From assembly GCF_026242055.1 (NCBI RefSeq), contig NZ_JAPJDL010000033.1, positions 50,100-109,382 on the forward strand: DNA of 59,283 bases, in the 5' to 3' direction. A model generated the notes under the pieces. The model saw only the letters and a list, made by a program, of their open reading frames with translations. It had not been told where the DNA came from and made no database searches. The first letter of the stretch is position 1; each line of letters starts with the position of its first letter. The DNA is from Lentzea sp. NEAU-D7 (GTDB taxonomy: Bacteria; Actinomycetota; Actinomycetes; Mycobacteriales; Pseudonocardiaceae). The translations under genes and the position numbers were made by a program. This document shows positions 1 to 7,943 of this stretch, one piece after another.

Positions 1-83
1 GGGGGGGCGGGGGCCCGCCCCCCCCCCCCCCCCCCGCGGGGGGGGGGGGGGGGGGGGGGGGGCCGGCCCCCCCCCCCCCCCCC
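1..83. other. Homopolymeric G/C tract at the window edge
   Basis: Almost pure runs of G and C with no codon structure. This is most likely unreliable sequence at a contig end or within an unreadable hairpin. A second tract of the same kind lies at 51421-51523. The bases from 84 to 140 are normal GC-rich DNA, too short to assign. Confidence 0.7.
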
Positions 84-140
84 GCGACCTGGCAGCCCGC
101 CTGCCCGGCCCCGACGACGACTACCGACTCGCCGCGCATG

Positions 141-920
141 TCAGTAGTTGCCCAGCCCGCCGCAGACGTTGAGCGCCTGTGCGGTGATCGAGGACGCGGT
201 GTCCGTCGTCAGGTACGTCACGAGACCGGCGACCTCTTCCGGCGTGCTGTACCGACCCAGCGGGATCTTGGCGTTGAACTTCTCGAGGACCTCTTCCTCG
301 GTGACACCCCAGTGGTTCGCGTACCCCTGGCGCACCCGGCCGGCCATCGGCGTCTCGACGTAGCCGGGGCACACCGCGTTGACGGTGATGCCGGACTTCG
401 CGAGCTCGATGCCGACGGCCTTGGTGAAGCCGACGACACCGTGCTTGGACGCCGAGTAGGGCGCGGCGAACACCACGCCCTGCTTGCCGCCGGTGGAGGC
501 GATGTTGATGATCCGGCCCCAGGTCTGCTCGACCATCTTGCCGGTGGACAGCACCTCTTTGGTGAAGCGGAAGACGCCGTTGAGGTTGGTGTCGATGACG
601 TCCAGCCAGAGGTCCTCGTCCAGTTCGGCGGTGATGCCACCGCCACCGCGGCCGGCGTTGTTCACGAGGATCTCGATGGGCCCGAACACGTCGACGGCCT
701 TCTGGACCGCGGTGCGGATGTCCTCTGTGGACGTCACGTCGGACGCCGCGCCGTCCGCCTCGATGCCCTCTTCACGGAGCTGCTTCACCGTGGTCTGGAC
801 GTTCTCGGCGTTGCGGGCCACGACGAAGACCGCGTGCCCCTCCTTGCCGAGGCTGCGCGCGACCTCGAGACCGATTCCACTGGTGGCGCCCGTGACCAGG
901 GCGACCCGTCGCTGGCTCAT
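141..920 (-). CDS. ActIII-type polyketide C9 ketoreductase (SDR family)
   Basis: A 259-residue classical SDR closely resembling the ActIII ketoreductase of type II polyketide pathways, which reduces one carbonyl of the ACP-bound poly-beta-ketone with NADPH. Visible motifs are the cofactor loop TGATSGIG (10-17), NNAG (87-90), and catalytic Ser142, Tyr155 and Lys159 in PYSASK. The stretch STGGKQGVV and the C-terminus NVCGGLGNY are diagnostic of the ActIII group rather than of housekeeping FabG. The PGG motif that steers stereochemistry in ActKR reads GGG here (92-94). It lies 14 bp downstream of the ferredoxin gene and is probably co-transcribed with it. The minimal PKS it would serve must lie left of the window. 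Confidence 0.93.
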   Translation of the reverse strand: MSQRRVALVTGATSGIGLEVARSLGKEGHAVFVVARNAENVQTTVKQLREEGIEADGAASDVTSTEDIRTAVQKAVDVFGPIEILVNNAGRGGGGITAELDEDLWLDVIDTNLNGVFRFTKEVLSTGKMVEQTWGRIINIASTGGKQGVVFAAPYSASKHGVVGFTKAVGIELAKSGITVNAVCPGYVETPMAGRVRQGYANHWGVTEEEVLEKFNAKIPLGRYSTPEEVAGLVTYLTTDTASSITAQALNVCGGLGNY

Positions 921-934
921 GCTTCTTCTCTCCC

Positions 935-1258
935 TCAGAGTTGCTTCTCAGGCATGTGCACGACGAGCCCGTCCTGCTCCTCGGTCACGGGGATCTGGCA
1001 GCTCAGCCGGCTGTTCTCCTTGCGCTCACAGGCCGTGAAGTACAGGAGCTCGTCCTCGACCTGGTGCATCTGCGACAGCGGCTTGGTGTTCTCGGGATCG
1101 ATGTACACGTGGCAGGTGCCGCACGAGGCACCGCCGCCGCACTGGGCGACGATTCCCTTGATGCCGTTGAGAACCGCGCCGCGCATCACGGTGTCGTCCT
1201 GGGCAACGTCGACAACGGTCTCAACCCCGTCGTGCGCTACGTAAGTGATCTTTGGCAT
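935..1258 (-). CDS. 2Fe-2S ferredoxin, putidaredoxin/adrenodoxin type
   Basis: A 107-residue plant/vertebrate-fold 2Fe-2S ferredoxin. The four cluster ligands are Cys40, Cys46, Cys49 (CGGGASCGTC) and Cys87, the spacing of putidaredoxin. It is a small soluble electron carrier that normally passes electrons from an NAD(P)H ferredoxin reductase to cytochrome P450. Three P450 genes lie within the next 11 kb and no other ferredoxin is seen here, so it is their likely redox partner. No reductase gene is in view. The ATG start gives the usual family length; the gene leads a two-gene unit with the ketoreductase. Confidence 0.93.
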   Translation of the reverse strand: MPKITYVAHDGVETVVDVAQDDTVMRGAVLNGIKGIVAQCGGGASCGTCHVYIDPENTKPLSQMHQVEDELLYFTACERKENSRLSCQIPVTEEQDGLVVHMPEKQL

Positions 1259-1314
1259 GGCAGTTCTCCCACGGATCTGCGGCTCGCCGGACGTGGTTCA
1301 CCTTGAACGGCGGC

Positions 1315-1343
1315 GCTTTGCACGTGGTGGAGACCACCTTGAG
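1315..1343 (-). promoter_or_regulatory. Possible SARP box upstream of the ferredoxin-ketoreductase operon
   Basis: Read on the minus strand there are heptamers CTCAAGG, CTCCACC and GCAAAGC, each separated by 4 bp (11-bp period), about 60-85 bp before the ferredoxin start. The first two fit the YTCNANN pattern of the other sites in this cluster; the third is poor. This is the weakest member of the set. It lies in the 351-bp divergent gap 1259-1609, where no further gene is visible. Confidence 0.35.
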
Positions 1344-1539
1344 CGTTTCCGCGCCTGCCGTGACCGCGGTTGGTTCGTGCTTCCGTACCGGCGCCGCAAG
1401 GGCCTGTCTCGGCATGGTCATCTTCGCCGCCGCAAGAGGAAGGCGCGGCCAAGGCAGGCACGATCGGGGCAGGCGCCGCACCCGGTACCCGGACGTCATC
1501 GCGAACCCACCGACAGCTGACCATGCGCTGAGCCCCGTG

Positions 1540-1568
1540 TTCCAGGGGCGTTCGAGCCCGCCTTGCGA
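1540..1568 (+). promoter_or_regulatory. SARP-type direct repeat upstream of the hydrolase-like gene
   Basis: Heptamers TTCCAGG (1540-1546), TTCGAGC (1551-1557) and CTTGCGA (1562-1568) follow one another with exact 4-bp spacers. The resulting 11-bp period is the layout of SARP (DnrI/ActII-ORF4) binding sites. The site ends 41 bp before the GTG start at 1610. The same TTCCAGG and TTCGAnn words recur at 20534-20562. Confidence 0.6.
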
Positions 1569-1609
1569 CTCTGCGGTGTCGGCGTACACCCACACGCGGA
1601 GGTTCCACC

Positions 1610-3028
1610 GTGCCCCTCAAGGAGTTCTACGACCAGCAGGTGAACTGGTCACCGCCGTTCGAGGACGGCCTTGAACGCGCGACGGTCGTCGTGCCACGCG
1701 ACTATTCCGACCCGGACGGTCCGAAGCTCACCATCGCCCTCGCCCGCCTCAGGGCGACGGACCCGGCGCGCCGGCGCGGCGTGCTGCTCGCCGTCAACGG
1801 CGGGCCCGGTGGCGACGGCGGCGACGGCCTCGGGCTGATCAAGCGTCTCGGCAAGCGGGTGCGGACCGCCTACGACCTCATCGGGTTCGACCCGCGCGGG
1901 TACGGCGAGTCCACCAAGCTGTACAGCGAGGTGACGATTCCCAAGGCGCCCTTCGACTCTCGGCCGCCGGACTCGCTGTTCGAGCAGCTGGCCGAGGACA
2001 TGCGGCTGCGCGAGCTCGGCTGCCAGAAGGGCGGCGGCGAGCTGCGCCCGCACATCACGACGCGCAACACCGCGCGGGACATGGACCTGATCCGGGTCGT
2101 GCTGGGCGAGGAGAAGATCTCGTTCGTCGGGTACGCGTACGGCACGTACGTCGGCGCCGTCTACGGCACGATGTTCCCGGAGAACCTGGACCGCACGGTC
2201 CTCGACTCGTGCATCAATCCACAGTGGACGTGGCGCGAGCAGTTCGTCACGCAGGCGGAGGCGGTCTACCGCAACGTCGCGCTGTGGGCGGAGTGGACCG
2301 CGGAGCGCGACGGGCACTTCCACCTCGGCACCAGCTCCGAGCAGGTCATCGCCGAGATCGAGGCGGTCGTCGAGAAGCTCGAGGAGGGTGACCAGATCCA
2401 GCTCCGCACGCTGTTCGACGGCGCGGTCGGCACCCGGTCGACGGACCGGGCGCAGTGGGACTCGCTGGGCTACCTCATCGGCGACCTGCGCACCACGTTG
2501 CAGGACGCCAACTACGAGAAGGCGCGGGCGCTGATCGTCGGGCAGGCCACGTGGCGGCCGCAGGACTCCGAGGGCGACCTGCGGGTCGGCGTGCTGGAGG
2601 CCATCACGCTGGAGACCTACTGGCCGCAGGACCTGGAGGTCTACTACGACGACGTCCGCAGGCACCGCGCCCAGCACCCGTACGGCTACGGCGTGCTGCG
2701 GGCCCAGCCGTGGGTCGGCGCGTTCCGGACGTTCGAGAGCCTGGAGCCGCCGACGAAGCTGGCGCAGCCGGGGTACCCCAAGGGTCTCGTGGTGCAGGCG
2801 GACGGCGACCCGATGGACCGCGTCGAGGGCGGCGTCGAGCTGGCCGCGCTGCTCGACCACCCGCTGGTCGTCATCGAGGACTCCGGCGACCACGAGGTGT
2901 ACGCGCTGGCGGGCAACGAGGTGCTCGACGCCCTGGTCGACGACTACCTCGTCGACGGCGTGCTGCCGACGAACAAGCACACCAGGATCCCCGGGCACGT
3001 GCAGCGCCCGAACATCCCGAAGGACTGA
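1610..3028 (+). CDS. TAP-like alpha/beta-hydrolase with Ser-to-Ala at the nucleophile (predicted pseudoenzyme)
   Basis: A 472-residue protein of the tripeptidyl-aminopeptidase-like alpha/beta-hydrolase family, homologous along its length to the secreted peptidase encoded at 51545-53128. The oxyanion loop NGGPGG is at 63-68. The nucleophile elbow, normally GYSYG, reads GYAYG (174-178), so the catalytic Ser is Ala176. The acid loop (around DGDPMD) and His428 (SGDHEVY) appear kept. There is no signal peptide, unlike the paralogue, so it should be cytoplasmic. GTG start with GGAGG 6 nt upstream. It stands alone between divergent biosynthetic operons and behind a SARP-type site. The role is unknown: a binding protein, a non-hydrolytic catalyst such as a cyclase, or a chaperone are all possible. 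The fold assignment is firm; lack of hydrolase activity is inferred from the missing Ser. Confidence 0.85.
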   Translation: MPLKEFYDQQVNWSPPFEDGLERATVVVPRDYSDPDGPKLTIALARLRATDPARRRGVLLAVNGGPGGDGGDGLGLIKRLGKRVRTAYDLIGFDPRGYGESTKLYSEVTIPKAPFDSRPPDSLFEQLAEDMRLRELGCQKGGGELRPHITTRNTARDMDLIRVVLGEEKISFVGYAYGTYVGAVYGTMFPENLDRTVLDSCINPQWTWREQFVTQAEAVYRNVALWAEWTAERDGHFHLGTSSEQVIAEIEAVVEKLEEGDQIQLRTLFDGAVGTRSTDRAQWDSLGYLIGDLRTTLQDANYEKARALIVGQATWRPQDSEGDLRVGVLEAITLETYWPQDLEVYYDDVRRHRAQHPYGYGVLRAQPWVGAFRTFESLEPPTKLAQPGYPKGLVVQADGDPMDRVEGGVELAALLDHPLVVIEDSGDHEVYALAGNEVLDALVDDYLVDGVLPTNKHTRIPGHVQRPNIPKD

Positions 3029-3035
3029 AAGCACA

Positions 3036-3079
3036 ACGCAAAGGGGGCCCCGCACCGAAGTGCGGGGCCCCCGTTGCGT
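3036..3079. terminator. Bidirectional terminator hairpin
   Basis: Inverted repeat with arms near 3036-3054 and 3061-3079 (GGGGGCCCCGCA core, one mismatch, 6-nt loop) between the convergent hydrolase-like and P450 genes. No strong U tract, as is usual in actinobacteria. Confidence 0.75.
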
Positions 3080-3084
3080 GAAGC

Positions 3085-4314
3085 TCAGTCCTCTGCGGGG
3101 ATGTCCCAGGTGACCGGCAGCTCCCCGAGGCCGTAGATCACGGCGCCCTCCTTGCGCGGGATCTCCAGGAACGGCTTCGCGAGCCGCAGCGACGGGATGC
3201 GCTGGAACAGCGTCGACCACACGAGCTGCATCTCCAGGCGCGCGAGGTCGGCACCGATGCAGTGGTGCAGGCCGTGCCCGAACCCGAGGTGCTTGCGGGT
3301 ACCGCGTTCCAGGATCAGCTTCTCCGGCTCCGGGAAGATCTCCGGGTCGCGGTTGCCGTTGAGGCCCAGGCACAGGATGCCGTCGCCGGCCTTGATGGTC
3401 TTGCCGCCGATCTCGATGTCCTCCAGCGCGACGCGCGGGATGGCGGTGTCACCGATCGTCGCGAGGCGCACGAGCTCCTCGACGGCGGGCTCGATCATGC
3501 CCTCGGGGTCGTCCAGCAGCAGCTTGAGCTGGTCGGGGTTCTCCAGCAGCGCGGCGGTGCCGAGCGACAGCATCGAGGCCGTGGTCTCGTGGCCGCCGTT
3601 CATCAGCAGGCGGATCATGTTGAACAGGTCGCGGCGCGTGTACTCCTCGCCGGAGGCCGCGTACTCGGCCATCGCGCGCGACAGGAGGTCCTCGCCGGGC
3701 TCCTTCTCCTTCAACGTGATCAGCTTGTCGACGTAGGCGTTCACCTCGACGATCGCGGCCTGGCGCTGCTCCGGTGTGGAGTGTCCGCCCAGGAGACACG
3801 TGCCGTGCTCGATGAAGAAGTCGTGCTCGTCCTGCGGAATGCCGAGCAGCTCGCAGATGACCGTCATCGGCACGGCGAGCGAGAACTCGCGGTGGAAGTC
3901 GATCGGCGGCGTCATCGTGAGGATCTTGTCGATGTACTCGTCGACGATCTCCTGGATGCGCGGGCGCAGACGCTTCACCTGGCGGTTGGTGAACGTCACG
4001 GCCGCCTTGCGCCGGGTCTTGGTGTGCTCCGGGTTGTCGTAGCCGATGAACGACGTCTCGGTGCGGAACTCCGGCGGCGCGATGAAGTAGAACGGGAAGT
4101 TGTCGTGCTTGCGCGACGCGCTGATCCGCGGGTCCGTGAGGAGCTGCTTGATCGTGTGGTAGCCGCTGATCGTCCAGATCCGCAGACCGGAGCCGGTCAG
4201 CGTCACCTCGACGACGTCCTCCTCGGCCATCTGCGTGTACTGCGCGGGCGGCGTGAACGGGCACGTGCGCTTGTACGGGAACGTGTCCACACCCGGCTCG
4301 GCGGTGCTGGTCAT
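3085..4314 (-). CDS. Cytochrome P450 monooxygenase (first of three in the cluster)
   Basis: A 409-residue soluble bacterial P450. The I-helix has GGHETT (240-245) with the usual acid-Thr pair, the K-helix ExxR is E280-R283, and the heme loop is FGHGLHHCIG with thiolate Cys352. It would hydroxylate or oxidatively couple a late polyketide intermediate, taking electrons from a ferredoxin such as the one at 935-1258. It is downstream of an SDR gene (30 bp gap) in one operon and ends in a shared hairpin. Start ATG with CTAGGAGGAAG-like ribosome site. The substrate cannot be read from sequence. Confidence 0.92.
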   Translation of the reverse strand: MTSTAEPGVDTFPYKRTCPFTPPAQYTQMAEEDVVEVTLTGSGLRIWTISGYHTIKQLLTDPRISASRKHDNFPFYFIAPPEFRTETSFIGYDNPEHTKTRRKAAVTFTNRQVKRLRPRIQEIVDEYIDKILTMTPPIDFHREFSLAVPMTVICELLGIPQDEHDFFIEHGTCLLGGHSTPEQRQAAIVEVNAYVDKLITLKEKEPGEDLLSRAMAEYAASGEEYTRRDLFNMIRLLMNGGHETTASMLSLGTAALLENPDQLKLLLDDPEGMIEPAVEELVRLATIGDTAIPRVALEDIEIGGKTIKAGDGILCLGLNGNRDPEIFPEPEKLILERGTRKHLGFGHGLHHCIGADLARLEMQLVWSTLFQRIPSLRLAKPFLEIPRKEGAVIYGLGELPVTWDIPAED

Positions 4315-4344
4315 CTGGGTCTTCCTCCTAGTCGAAAGGTTGGC

Positions 4345-5103
4345 TCACGCCAGATCAGCGCCGCCATCGAGCGTGATGACTTGGCCGGTGACCCACGAGC
4401 TCGCGGGCTCGGCGAAGCGGGTGATCCACGGAACGACGTCGTCGACCTCGCCGGTGCGCCCCAGAGGCGTCTGCGAGGCCTGGAAGCCGAAGTAGCCCTC
4501 GACCTCCTCGGGGCTCAAACCGTTGGCCGCGTAGACCTCCGTGCGCACCGCGGCGGGCGCGACGGCGTTGACGCGGATGCCCTGCGGTGCCAGTTCGAGG
4601 GCCCAGCTGCGCACGAGGCTGTCCACGGCCGCCTTGCTGGCGCCGTACACGCCACCGCCCGGCACGGCGATGTGCCCGGCGTTGCTGGAGACGAACACGA
4701 TGCTGCCGCCGGGCGAAGTCAGCTGCGGCAACAGCTTGGCGGTCAGCACCAGCGGGCCGACCAGGTTGGTCTCCAGCACGTCGCGCGCCGTGGCGAGGTC
4801 GAACCCGGCGACGGGCGTGAAGCGGAAGATGCCGGCGTTGTGCACCAGCACGTCCACCTTGCCGCCGCCCAGTTTCACGGCGTCGGCGACCTTCTGCGCG
4901 CCTTCGTCCGTCGTCACGTCGGCGACGACGGCGGTGATCGCGGGGTGCAGGGCGACGACCTCGGTCAGCCGGCTCTCGCGACGACCTGTGATGATCACGT
5001 TCGCGGCGCCGAGGTCGGCGAACGCCAGCGCCGCCGCGCGGCCGATGCCGGTTCCCCCACCCGTCACGACGACCTGCTGTCCGGCAAATGGTGCGTCCGA
5101 CAT
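4345..5103 (-). CDS. Short-chain dehydrogenase/reductase
   Basis: A 252-residue classical SDR. The cofactor loop is TGGGTGIG (14-21), HNAG replaces NNAG, SSNAGH carries the catalytic Ser, and YGASK gives the Tyr-Lys pair; the C-terminal VTGQVITLDGG is typical. It is probably an NAD(P)H-dependent ketone reductase or alcohol dehydrogenase acting on a polyketide intermediate. It is the first gene of a two-gene unit with the P450 at 3085-4314. It is less like ActIII than the ketoreductase at 141-920, so a tailoring step is more likely than chain reduction. Confidence 0.88.
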   Translation of the reverse strand: MSDAPFAGQQVVVTGGGTGIGRAAALAFADLGAANVIITGRRESRLTEVVALHPAITAVVADVTTDEGAQKVADAVKLGGGKVDVLVHNAGIFRFTPVAGFDLATARDVLETNLVGPLVLTAKLLPQLTSPGGSIVFVSSNAGHIAVPGGGVYGASKAAVDSLVRSWALELAPQGIRVNAVAPAAVRTEVYAANGLSPEEVEGYFGFQASQTPLGRTGEVDDVVPWITRFAEPASSWVTGQVITLDGGADLA

Positions 5104-5162
5104 GACGCCTCCAGCTTCTTTCCACTCGGTAGGGCAGTCAGGAACAACCCTGCTGGGTGTTC

Positions 5163-5191
5163 CTTGAGTCCAGGTCTAGCTGGGACGGAAA
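5163..5191 (+). promoter_or_regulatory. Possible SARP-type direct repeat
   Basis: Heptamers CTTGAGT (5163), GTCTAGC (5174) and ACGGAAA (5185) with 4-bp spacers in the 99-bp divergent promoter between the SDR-P450 operon and the small gene at 5203. CTTGAGT fits the pattern of the other sites well; the rest are weaker. Confidence 0.4.
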
Positions 5192-5202
5192 CCCTGGGGA
5201 GC

Positions 5203-5532
5203 ATGGGAATTCTTGCGGTGGGCAGGTGGCGCGCACGGGTCGGCAGACCCGGTGGCCACACGGAGAGCGAGTTCGAGTTCGCGCGCGACGGCACGGCGAT
5301 GCTGGTCGTGGGCGGAACAGGATCCGGCACGTGGACCCAGACGGGTCCCGACACGTTCAGCTACCGGATCAACGAGGAACTGACCGAAGCACCGGGCACG
5401 ATCGAGATCGCCCAGGACGCCGTGCTGCGCGGCGACGAGTTCGTCAGCAACGGCAACGCGGTGGTGCGCCTGGCGAACGGCACCACGGCACGCGAGGCCG
5501 CGATCCGGATCACGGCACAAAGGCTGGGCTAG
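5203..5532 (+). CDS. Small beta-rich protein, first of three related proteins in the cluster
   Basis: A protein of 109 residues with no recognised family name. The pattern VGRW..., then GSGTWTQTGPDTFSYRI, then a charged segment and a final strand resembles the products of 12770-13222 and 16343-16816, and suggests a small lipocalin-like or avidin-like barrel. Unlike those two it has no signal peptide and should be cytosolic. ATG 5203 has a cramped GGGGA ribosome site (2-nt gap); an in-frame GTG at 5218 would begin the protein just before the conserved GRW. Real gene status rests on the homology to the other two and the terminator right after it. Function unknown; binding the polyketide is a guess. 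Confidence 0.7.
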   Translation: MGILAVGRWRARVGRPGGHTESEFEFARDGTAMLVVGGTGSGTWTQTGPDTFSYRINEELTEAPGTIEIAQDAVLRGDEFVSNGNAVVRLANGTTAREAAIRITAQRLG

Positions 5533-5538
5533 CACCTC

Positions 5539-5567
5539 GAAGGGGGCGCCAGGCAGGCGCCCCCTTC
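5539..5567. terminator. Terminator hairpin between convergent genes
   Basis: Perfect 12-bp arms (5539-5550 and 5556-5567, GAAGGGGGCGCC) around a 5-nt loop, between the small gene and the MDR gene. Confidence 0.8.
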
Positions 5568-5580
5568 TACAACACGCGCG

Positions 5581-6594
5581 TCAGGAGATCTTGACCGTCA
5601 CGTTGCCGGTGTACTTGCCCGCCAACAGCGACAGCAGCGCCTGCGGCGCGGTCTTGACCCCGCCCTCGTCGACGATCGTGTGCGGGAAGACGAACTTTCC
5701 CTCCTGCAACCACTGTCCGAAGTGGACGACCCAGTCCTGGATCTGCTCCGGCAGGTGGTAACAGGCGAACGGGCGGATCTCCAGGTGCTTCGTGATCGCC
5801 GTCATCAGGTCGAGCCGCGGGTGCTCGGCCGTGCCGTCGTTCTGGTTGGCGAGCGCGCCGCACAACGCGAAGCGGGCGTGCGGGCGGGCCGCCTGGATCG
5901 CGGCCTCGAACTGCTCGCCGCCCACGTTGTCGAAGAACACGCTGATGCCGTCGGGGGCGAGCTCGCGCAGCCGGTCGGCCACGGGGCCGTCCTTGTAGTT
6001 GAACGCGGCGTCGAACCCGAGCTCGTTCACCAGCCAGTCGACCTTCTCCTGGCTGCCGGCCGAGCCGATCACCCTGGCACCGCGGGCCTTCGCGATCTGC
6101 CCGGCGAGCGACCCGACGCCCCCGGCGGCACCGGTGACGAACACGACGTCACCCTCGCCGGCCTGCGCGAGGGTCGCCATGCCGTAGTAGGCCGTCGGTC
6201 CCTGCGACAGGAAGTAGACCGGCGAGGGCACGTAGTGCGGGTTCTGCTTGATGAACTGCTGCGCCGGCCCGGACCAGTACTCCTGCCACGGCCCGAACGA
6301 CTGCACCAGGTCCCCGACCTCCAGGTCGGGGCTGTTCGACTTGACCACGGTGCCCACACCGCCGGCACCGGCCGGCTCGCCGACCTTCCACGGCGGCACA
6401 CCGGGGATCTGGCAGTCGGACCTCATGAACTCCTTGAAGGCGGCGGCCACCGACACGTAGTCGACGCGCACCAACACCTCACCGTCGCCGGGCTCGGGGA
6501 CGGCGACCTCGACGACGTCGAAGTGCTCGAGGGTCAGGTCGTTCTCGACGTGCTTGGCGAGCCTGACCTCCCACTGCTTCTCGGGGATGCTCAT
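5581..6594 (-). CDS. Zinc-independent medium-chain NADPH oxidoreductase (enoyl reductase-like)
   Basis: A 337-residue MDR-superfamily protein of the leukotriene B4 dehydrogenase/CurA type. It has an N-terminal GroES-like domain and a Rossmann domain with TGAAGGVGSLAGQIAK as the NADP loop. The zinc-binding Cys residues of alcohol dehydrogenases are absent. Such enzymes reduce alpha,beta-double bonds of enones or quinone-type substrates with NADPH, which would suit a polyketide tailoring step. ATG at 6594 (MSIPEKQW) was chosen over upstream starts because the protein begins at the usual family position and lies 14 bp after the P450 stop. Same operon as the P450 at 6609-7823. Confidence 0.88.
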   Translation of the reverse strand: MSIPEKQWEVRLAKHVENDLTLEHFDVVEVAVPEPGDGEVLVRVDYVSVAAAFKEFMRSDCQIPGVPPWKVGEPAGAGGVGTVVKSNSPDLEVGDLVQSFGPWQEYWSGPAQQFIKQNPHYVPSPVYFLSQGPTAYYGMATLAQAGEGDVVFVTGAAGGVGSLAGQIAKARGARVIGSAGSQEKVDWLVNELGFDAAFNYKDGPVADRLRELAPDGISVFFDNVGGEQFEAAIQAARPHARFALCGALANQNDGTAEHPRLDLMTAITKHLEIRPFACYHLPEQIQDWVVHFGQWLQEGKFVFPHTIVDEGGVKTAPQALLSLLAGKYTGNVTVKIS

Positions 6595-6608
6595 GGCTCT
6601 CCTTCTGA

Positions 6609-7823
6609 CTATCCCCAGGTGACGGGGAGGCTGACGAGTGAGTGGTTGATTTCGCCCTGGTGCCACTGCAGGTCCTCGTAGGGCACCGCGAGCCGGAGGT
6701 CCGGGAAACGGCGGGTCAGACCTTCGATGGCGATCGCCATCTCCATGCGCCCCAGCTGCTTGCCGAGGCAGTAGTGCACGCCGTGCCCGAACGCGATGTG
6801 CGGGTTCGAGGCGCGGTCGATGTCGAGCTGCCGCGGGTTCTCGAAGACGTCCTCGTCGCGGTTCGCGGACGACAGCACGAAGAACACCGCGTCGCCCTTC
6901 GCGATCTTCTGCCCGCCGAGCTCCAGGTCCTCCGCCGCGATGCGGTGGAAACCCGTGGTGTCGGTGGCGAAGAGGTTGACGTGCCGCAGGAGCTCCTCGA
7001 CGGCCGCGGGGATCAGCGACGGGTCGGCGACGAGCCGCCGCCACGTGTCCGGGTGGTCGTGCAGCAACGCCAGCACGGAGTTGGAGATCTGGTTCGCGGC
7101 GGTGTCGAAGCCGGCGCCGATGAGGGTGAACGCGAACGTCACCAGCTCCTGCTCGCTCAGCTTGTCGTCGTCGTCCCGCGCGGAGATCAGGTCGGACAGC
7201 ATGTCCTGGCCGGGCTTCTCGCGCTTCTGCGCGATCAGTCCCATGACATACCCGGCGAGCCTGCCGAACGCCCGCATCGGCGCCTCGGGGTCGTTCTCGT
7301 CGAACGTCGCGAACGCCCGCGCGTCCGTCTCGAAGATCTTCAGGTCCTCGGTCGGCACACCGAGCAGGTCACCGATGATCGTCAGTGGCAGCGGAACGCA
7401 CAGCGCCTCGACGAGGTTGACCGGCGCGCCCTTGAGCTCGACGGCGTCGAGCAGCTCGTCGGCCACCTTCTGCACACCCGCGCGCATGGCCTCGACCTTG
7501 CGGACGGTGAACGCGCCCATCACCAGCTTGCGCAGCCGCGAGTGCTCGGAGCCGTCCAGCGAGATGATCATCTCGGGCGTGGTGGTCATGGCGCCGCCGA
7601 CCTGGGGAGCACCCTCGACGCACGTCAACGCGCGGCTCAGCCTGGAGTCGGCGAGCCCGGCGCGGACGTCGGAGTACTTGGTGATCACCCAGGTCGGCGT
7701 GCCGGAGTTGGTGGGCACCTTGGCCACCGGGCACTCGGCGCGCAGCCTGTCGTACTTGGGGTCCGGGCCGCGGTAGGAGGAACCGCTGAACGGGAACTCC
7801 TCGTCCAGTTCAAGGGGCAGCAC
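6609..7823 (-). CDS. Cytochrome P450 monooxygenase (second)
   Basis: A 404-residue P450. I-helix GAGFDT (236-241), K-helix EELLR, and heme loop FGHGVHYCLG with Cys352. GTG at 7823 (MLPLELDEEF) is preceded by GGAGG at 6-nt spacing and was preferred to longer upstream reading. It begins with FSGSSYRGPDP, nearly the same as the P450 at 10519-11727 (VPGSSYRGPAP), so these two are related by duplication, while the P450 at 3085 is more distant. First gene of an operon with the MDR reductase; divergent from the epoxide hydrolase operon. Confidence 0.92.
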   Translation of the reverse strand: MLPLELDEEFPFSGSSYRGPDPKYDRLRAECPVAKVPTNSGTPTWVITKYSDVRAGLADSRLSRALTCVEGAPQVGGAMTTTPEMIISLDGSEHSRLRKLVMGAFTVRKVEAMRAGVQKVADELLDAVELKGAPVNLVEALCVPLPLTIIGDLLGVPTEDLKIFETDARAFATFDENDPEAPMRAFGRLAGYVMGLIAQKREKPGQDMLSDLISARDDDDKLSEQELVTFAFTLIGAGFDTAANQISNSVLALLHDHPDTWRRLVADPSLIPAAVEELLRHVNLFATDTTGFHRIAAEDLELGGQKIAKGDAVFFVLSSANRDEDVFENPRQLDIDRASNPHIAFGHGVHYCLGKQLGRMEMAIAIEGLTRRFPDLRLAVPYEDLQWHQGEINHSLVSLPVTWG

Positions 7824-7879
7824 GGGACACCTCCGGGATTGCTTCGGCCTGGCCTCGCGCCGAACCTTGCTACTCCCAC

Positions 7880-7908
7880 CTCGAAGGCGGCTCGAAACCT
7901 GGATGTCG
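7880..7908. promoter_or_regulatory. SARP-type direct repeat in a divergent P450/epoxide hydrolase promoter
   Basis: Plus-strand heptamers CTCGAAG (7880) and CTCGAAA (7891) with a 4-bp spacer, followed by the weaker GATGTCG (7902). On the minus strand the same bases read TTCGAGC and TTCGAGG 11 bp apart, the best pair in the cluster. It may therefore serve the P450-MDR operon as well as the epoxide hydrolase-exporter operon. A TACCTT -10-like box at 7932-7937 lies just before ATG 7944, which lacks a clear ribosome site and may be translated from a leaderless mRNA. Confidence 0.6.
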
Positions 7909-7943
7909 ACCGGGATTTGAGCCCCCGTACCTACCTTCGCGCC

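Noticed and set aside
84..173. Possible end of a plus-strand gene (reads RDLAARLPGPDDDYRLAA)
   Set aside because: Too short, adjoins an artefactual homopolymer and overlaps the end of the ketoreductase gene.
141..920. Housekeeping FabG
   Set aside because: The TGGKQGVV and NVCGGLGNY segments and the ferredoxin partner are those of ActIII-type polyketide ketoreductases.
3262..5532. Very long plus-strand open frame (756 codons) opposite the P450 and SDR genes
   Set aside because: It is the antisense shadow of two well-supported genes; only its last part (from 5203) has a homologous family and a terminator.
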